Assembly: GCA_951640165.1 (NCBI GenBank)
Contig: OX621234.1
Coordinates: 33,112,549 to 33,176,548 of the forward strand
Direction: 5' to 3'
Source of the DNA: Pseudoips prasinana
Taxonomy: Eukaryota > Arthropoda > Insecta > Lepidoptera > Nolidae
Length of the DNA stretch: 64,000 nt
Every line of letters begins with the position of its first letter. Positions within the stretch are counted from its first letter, which is position 1. A program made the position numbers and the translations under genes. Below the pieces are notes generated by a model that searched no databases, was not told the origin of the DNA, and saw nothing but the letters and a program-made list of their open reading frames with translations. Positions 55,001 through 58,000 of this stretch are shown here, one piece after another.

Positions 55001-58000
55001 CGCTACCGCGCGTGCCCTTCTTTTCTATGAGCCTTTGCTTATGACGTGACTTAAGTACGTACGAGCACTATGACCATTGCATAGTGCTGACTGGTACTAC
55101 CATGTTCGCACGTGTATATTTTACGATTAAATTTCGCGCTTTCTAAACATATTTAGATACAAACATCTCACGGGTTCCAAAATCGGCTTTACATTTGAGG
55201 CACTTTTTAAAATTAACTTGTTTTTAATTTGAAACGTATCTATCAGGAATTTTTCTACGTTCGATGTCGTTTATAGTAACTATACAGTATATTCGGGAAA
55301 TAACTTGATTTTTTAAAATTTTCTGTGTTTTAATATGTTGGTTAGCTTCAATGAACATTGATTAAAGACTCCAGGCTCTACGGCTAGGGCAGCTGCTCAA
55401 AACTTGTATTTTAGATCCCACGATCTGGCTTTAAATATATTGAAAAGCAAAATTTACGGGAACAAAAATGTAAAGATGTCTATCTCTAGTTATGAATACG
55501 TTCACTGAACTTAGAACGTGTAACTAAAAATAAGTATTTTATATTGATAATACTCAGCTGGTGCAACCTTACAAGCATTAATTACAGTTTAGTTCTAAAC
55601 GTACAATATCGACAGTATGTAATGTACCTAGTAAATTTGTAACCTGGGACTTAGTATTTATAGCCTAGGGTTAAGAATAAGATTACGGTAACTCCTGCCT
55701 ATCGTAGGAGGTCATTTATAGGAAGCTTCGGCGCTGAAAGCAACCCATCTTATTTTCAGCGCCAAAGTGTCCTGCTTATCAGCAAAATTGGGAACATAAA
55801 ACTAAAAATAAGTATTCTATGTAGAATGATATTAATACGGGTTATGTTGATATAGGTATAGGACGAATGATTGCTTCTGGATTTGCGCGCACACTTGTGC
55901 ATCTTGATATCTCATGCGCAATTTATTGACTACATCCGAATTATGGACTCTAGTATCTAAAAGTGCTATAGCGATGGGATGAGGTAAAAAGGTCTTGTGA
56001 TCTAAACTGGGCTTTGTCTAAATCCTGCTCATCGGCGGTTCTGGGGTTGAGTATGTAAGTCTATGGTCATTTCTGCACTGCAAATCGGGAACGACAGTGA
56101 TTCGTCCCAAAGAACAAATATTGCTCTTGGGTGACTTTCATGCTAGAGTTGGTCGAGACCATGAGACCTGAGACGGGGTCGGGATCATGAAAAATAGGAT
56201 CTGTTACTGATAAGTCTTTATCCTCAATACGAACTTGCGACAGCGATCACTATCTTCCCGCCAAGCAAAAAACTACGTTTTTGAGGGGCACCTTAAAGCT
56301 GCGCTTAATTCAAAACGCGATGAGATGAAAGCCCGACAACCGCGACAATACATTATGTTGATAGTAAAACTTATGTGTGCTTAGTGCGCATGACCATGGC
56401 AGCCATTTTCGGGTGCACCAACGCCGATAAGGAGTTGAAGTGGGCGCCATGACCGAAACGTGTGTTACATTAACGTATACATCCAGAATCAAATAAAGCC
56501 GTGGCATCTCTTGTAGGACTTATTACGGGGTCTTGATTTAGACATTGACCTCAGCTTGTCCCATCGTTATTTAGCTACCTTTACCTTACCTGGAAAAAGA
56601 AATAGGCTACGTAAGTCATAGCCTCTTTGTAAAAGTTTGTCTTTTCACTTCAACAATGTCATAGTTATATGTTATTATGTTTATATGTTAGTGTTTAATT
56701 CAGAGCATCAATTTAGTATTTATACAGAAATATGAAGTAGACTAGTAATTGTTATATTATTTTTTTGTTATTTATTATATATTGTGATATTATGACAGGC
56801 AGCAGCCAGTGTTATTAATTCTTTTTCTTCTTATATAGAATGTCGCGTATTGTTTTTATTATTAGTGTATAATAATCAACATTTTAAATTACGGAATAGT
56901 ATAATTTTGCAGTTTAATTCTTATAACTAGAATAACTATGCTACTGTAATGTATATATAAAGTTATATATAGTTAAGATAATATATATATGCATGTTGTT
57001 TTATAAGAACGATATTAATATTAAATATAAACTAAGGAAGGTCACTTTTATTATATACGCATTGTACGTGTCGAGGGCCTGCCCTGCTAAGTTCAGAAAG
57101 TTTACGCTCTCGGCGGTGTAAATTAATAATTAAAACAATCATTCTCGGACTTATCGATTCCATTGAATAGTTACTAGTATATTTTATAAATGTCATCGGA
57201 TGTACAGAAAATTACTGATAGATGGTTTTGAAACAAAAGGATAATTTAGAAGAGTGCCTAAGTCTTCTAGAGACGGTTTAGAAACTACCGTTCACCGGAG
57301 GGAGATCACCATTTTGTTTATTGAATAGATTTACAATAAAATCTTATAAAGAAGAAGCAGTTAGGAAAATGTTTTATCTAATTCGTTTAAATACAAATTG
57401 AAATTTCAAAAGAAATATATTTATCTAGCCGAATTTCGTTTATAAATAGGGTATCGATTTTTTAGATTCGTCGGTTCTTAAATTCTCTACAGATAATGAT
57501 GACACCTTTTGACTACCACTTTATTTAAAACAAGGTGCTTTTTATCATTGTTCGAGGTTTTAATTATACTTCTTTAATAAATAAAGTGGAGTTGGCGAGG
57601 TGTGCAACTAATATAGCATTACTACAAATTAACAACAAAGTAGTATGGTGAAATTCATTACCGTTTACTATTCTTTTAACAAAAAAATAATGTTTCAAAT
57701 ATAAGAGACGCGTAATTTATTAAAGAAATCATTTAACAATTTAACAACAAATAATTTATGTATAATAGCAGACATGATATAAAAATGATTACCCTCCGCT
57801 TTTCATTCAAAGAAGTGGGGCAAGTATGCTGCATATTTTATGGTATGGCAAAAAAGGTTTGCGTCACGACTACAAGCTCTATAATGAAATATTAAGGATT
57901 ATTTTATGATACTAGGTGCCAGGCCCATACGTGAACCCAGAGGAGATTCAGCCGAACCAGCGTTTACCGCCTCACGTCGTTTATGACGGTACTACGCCGC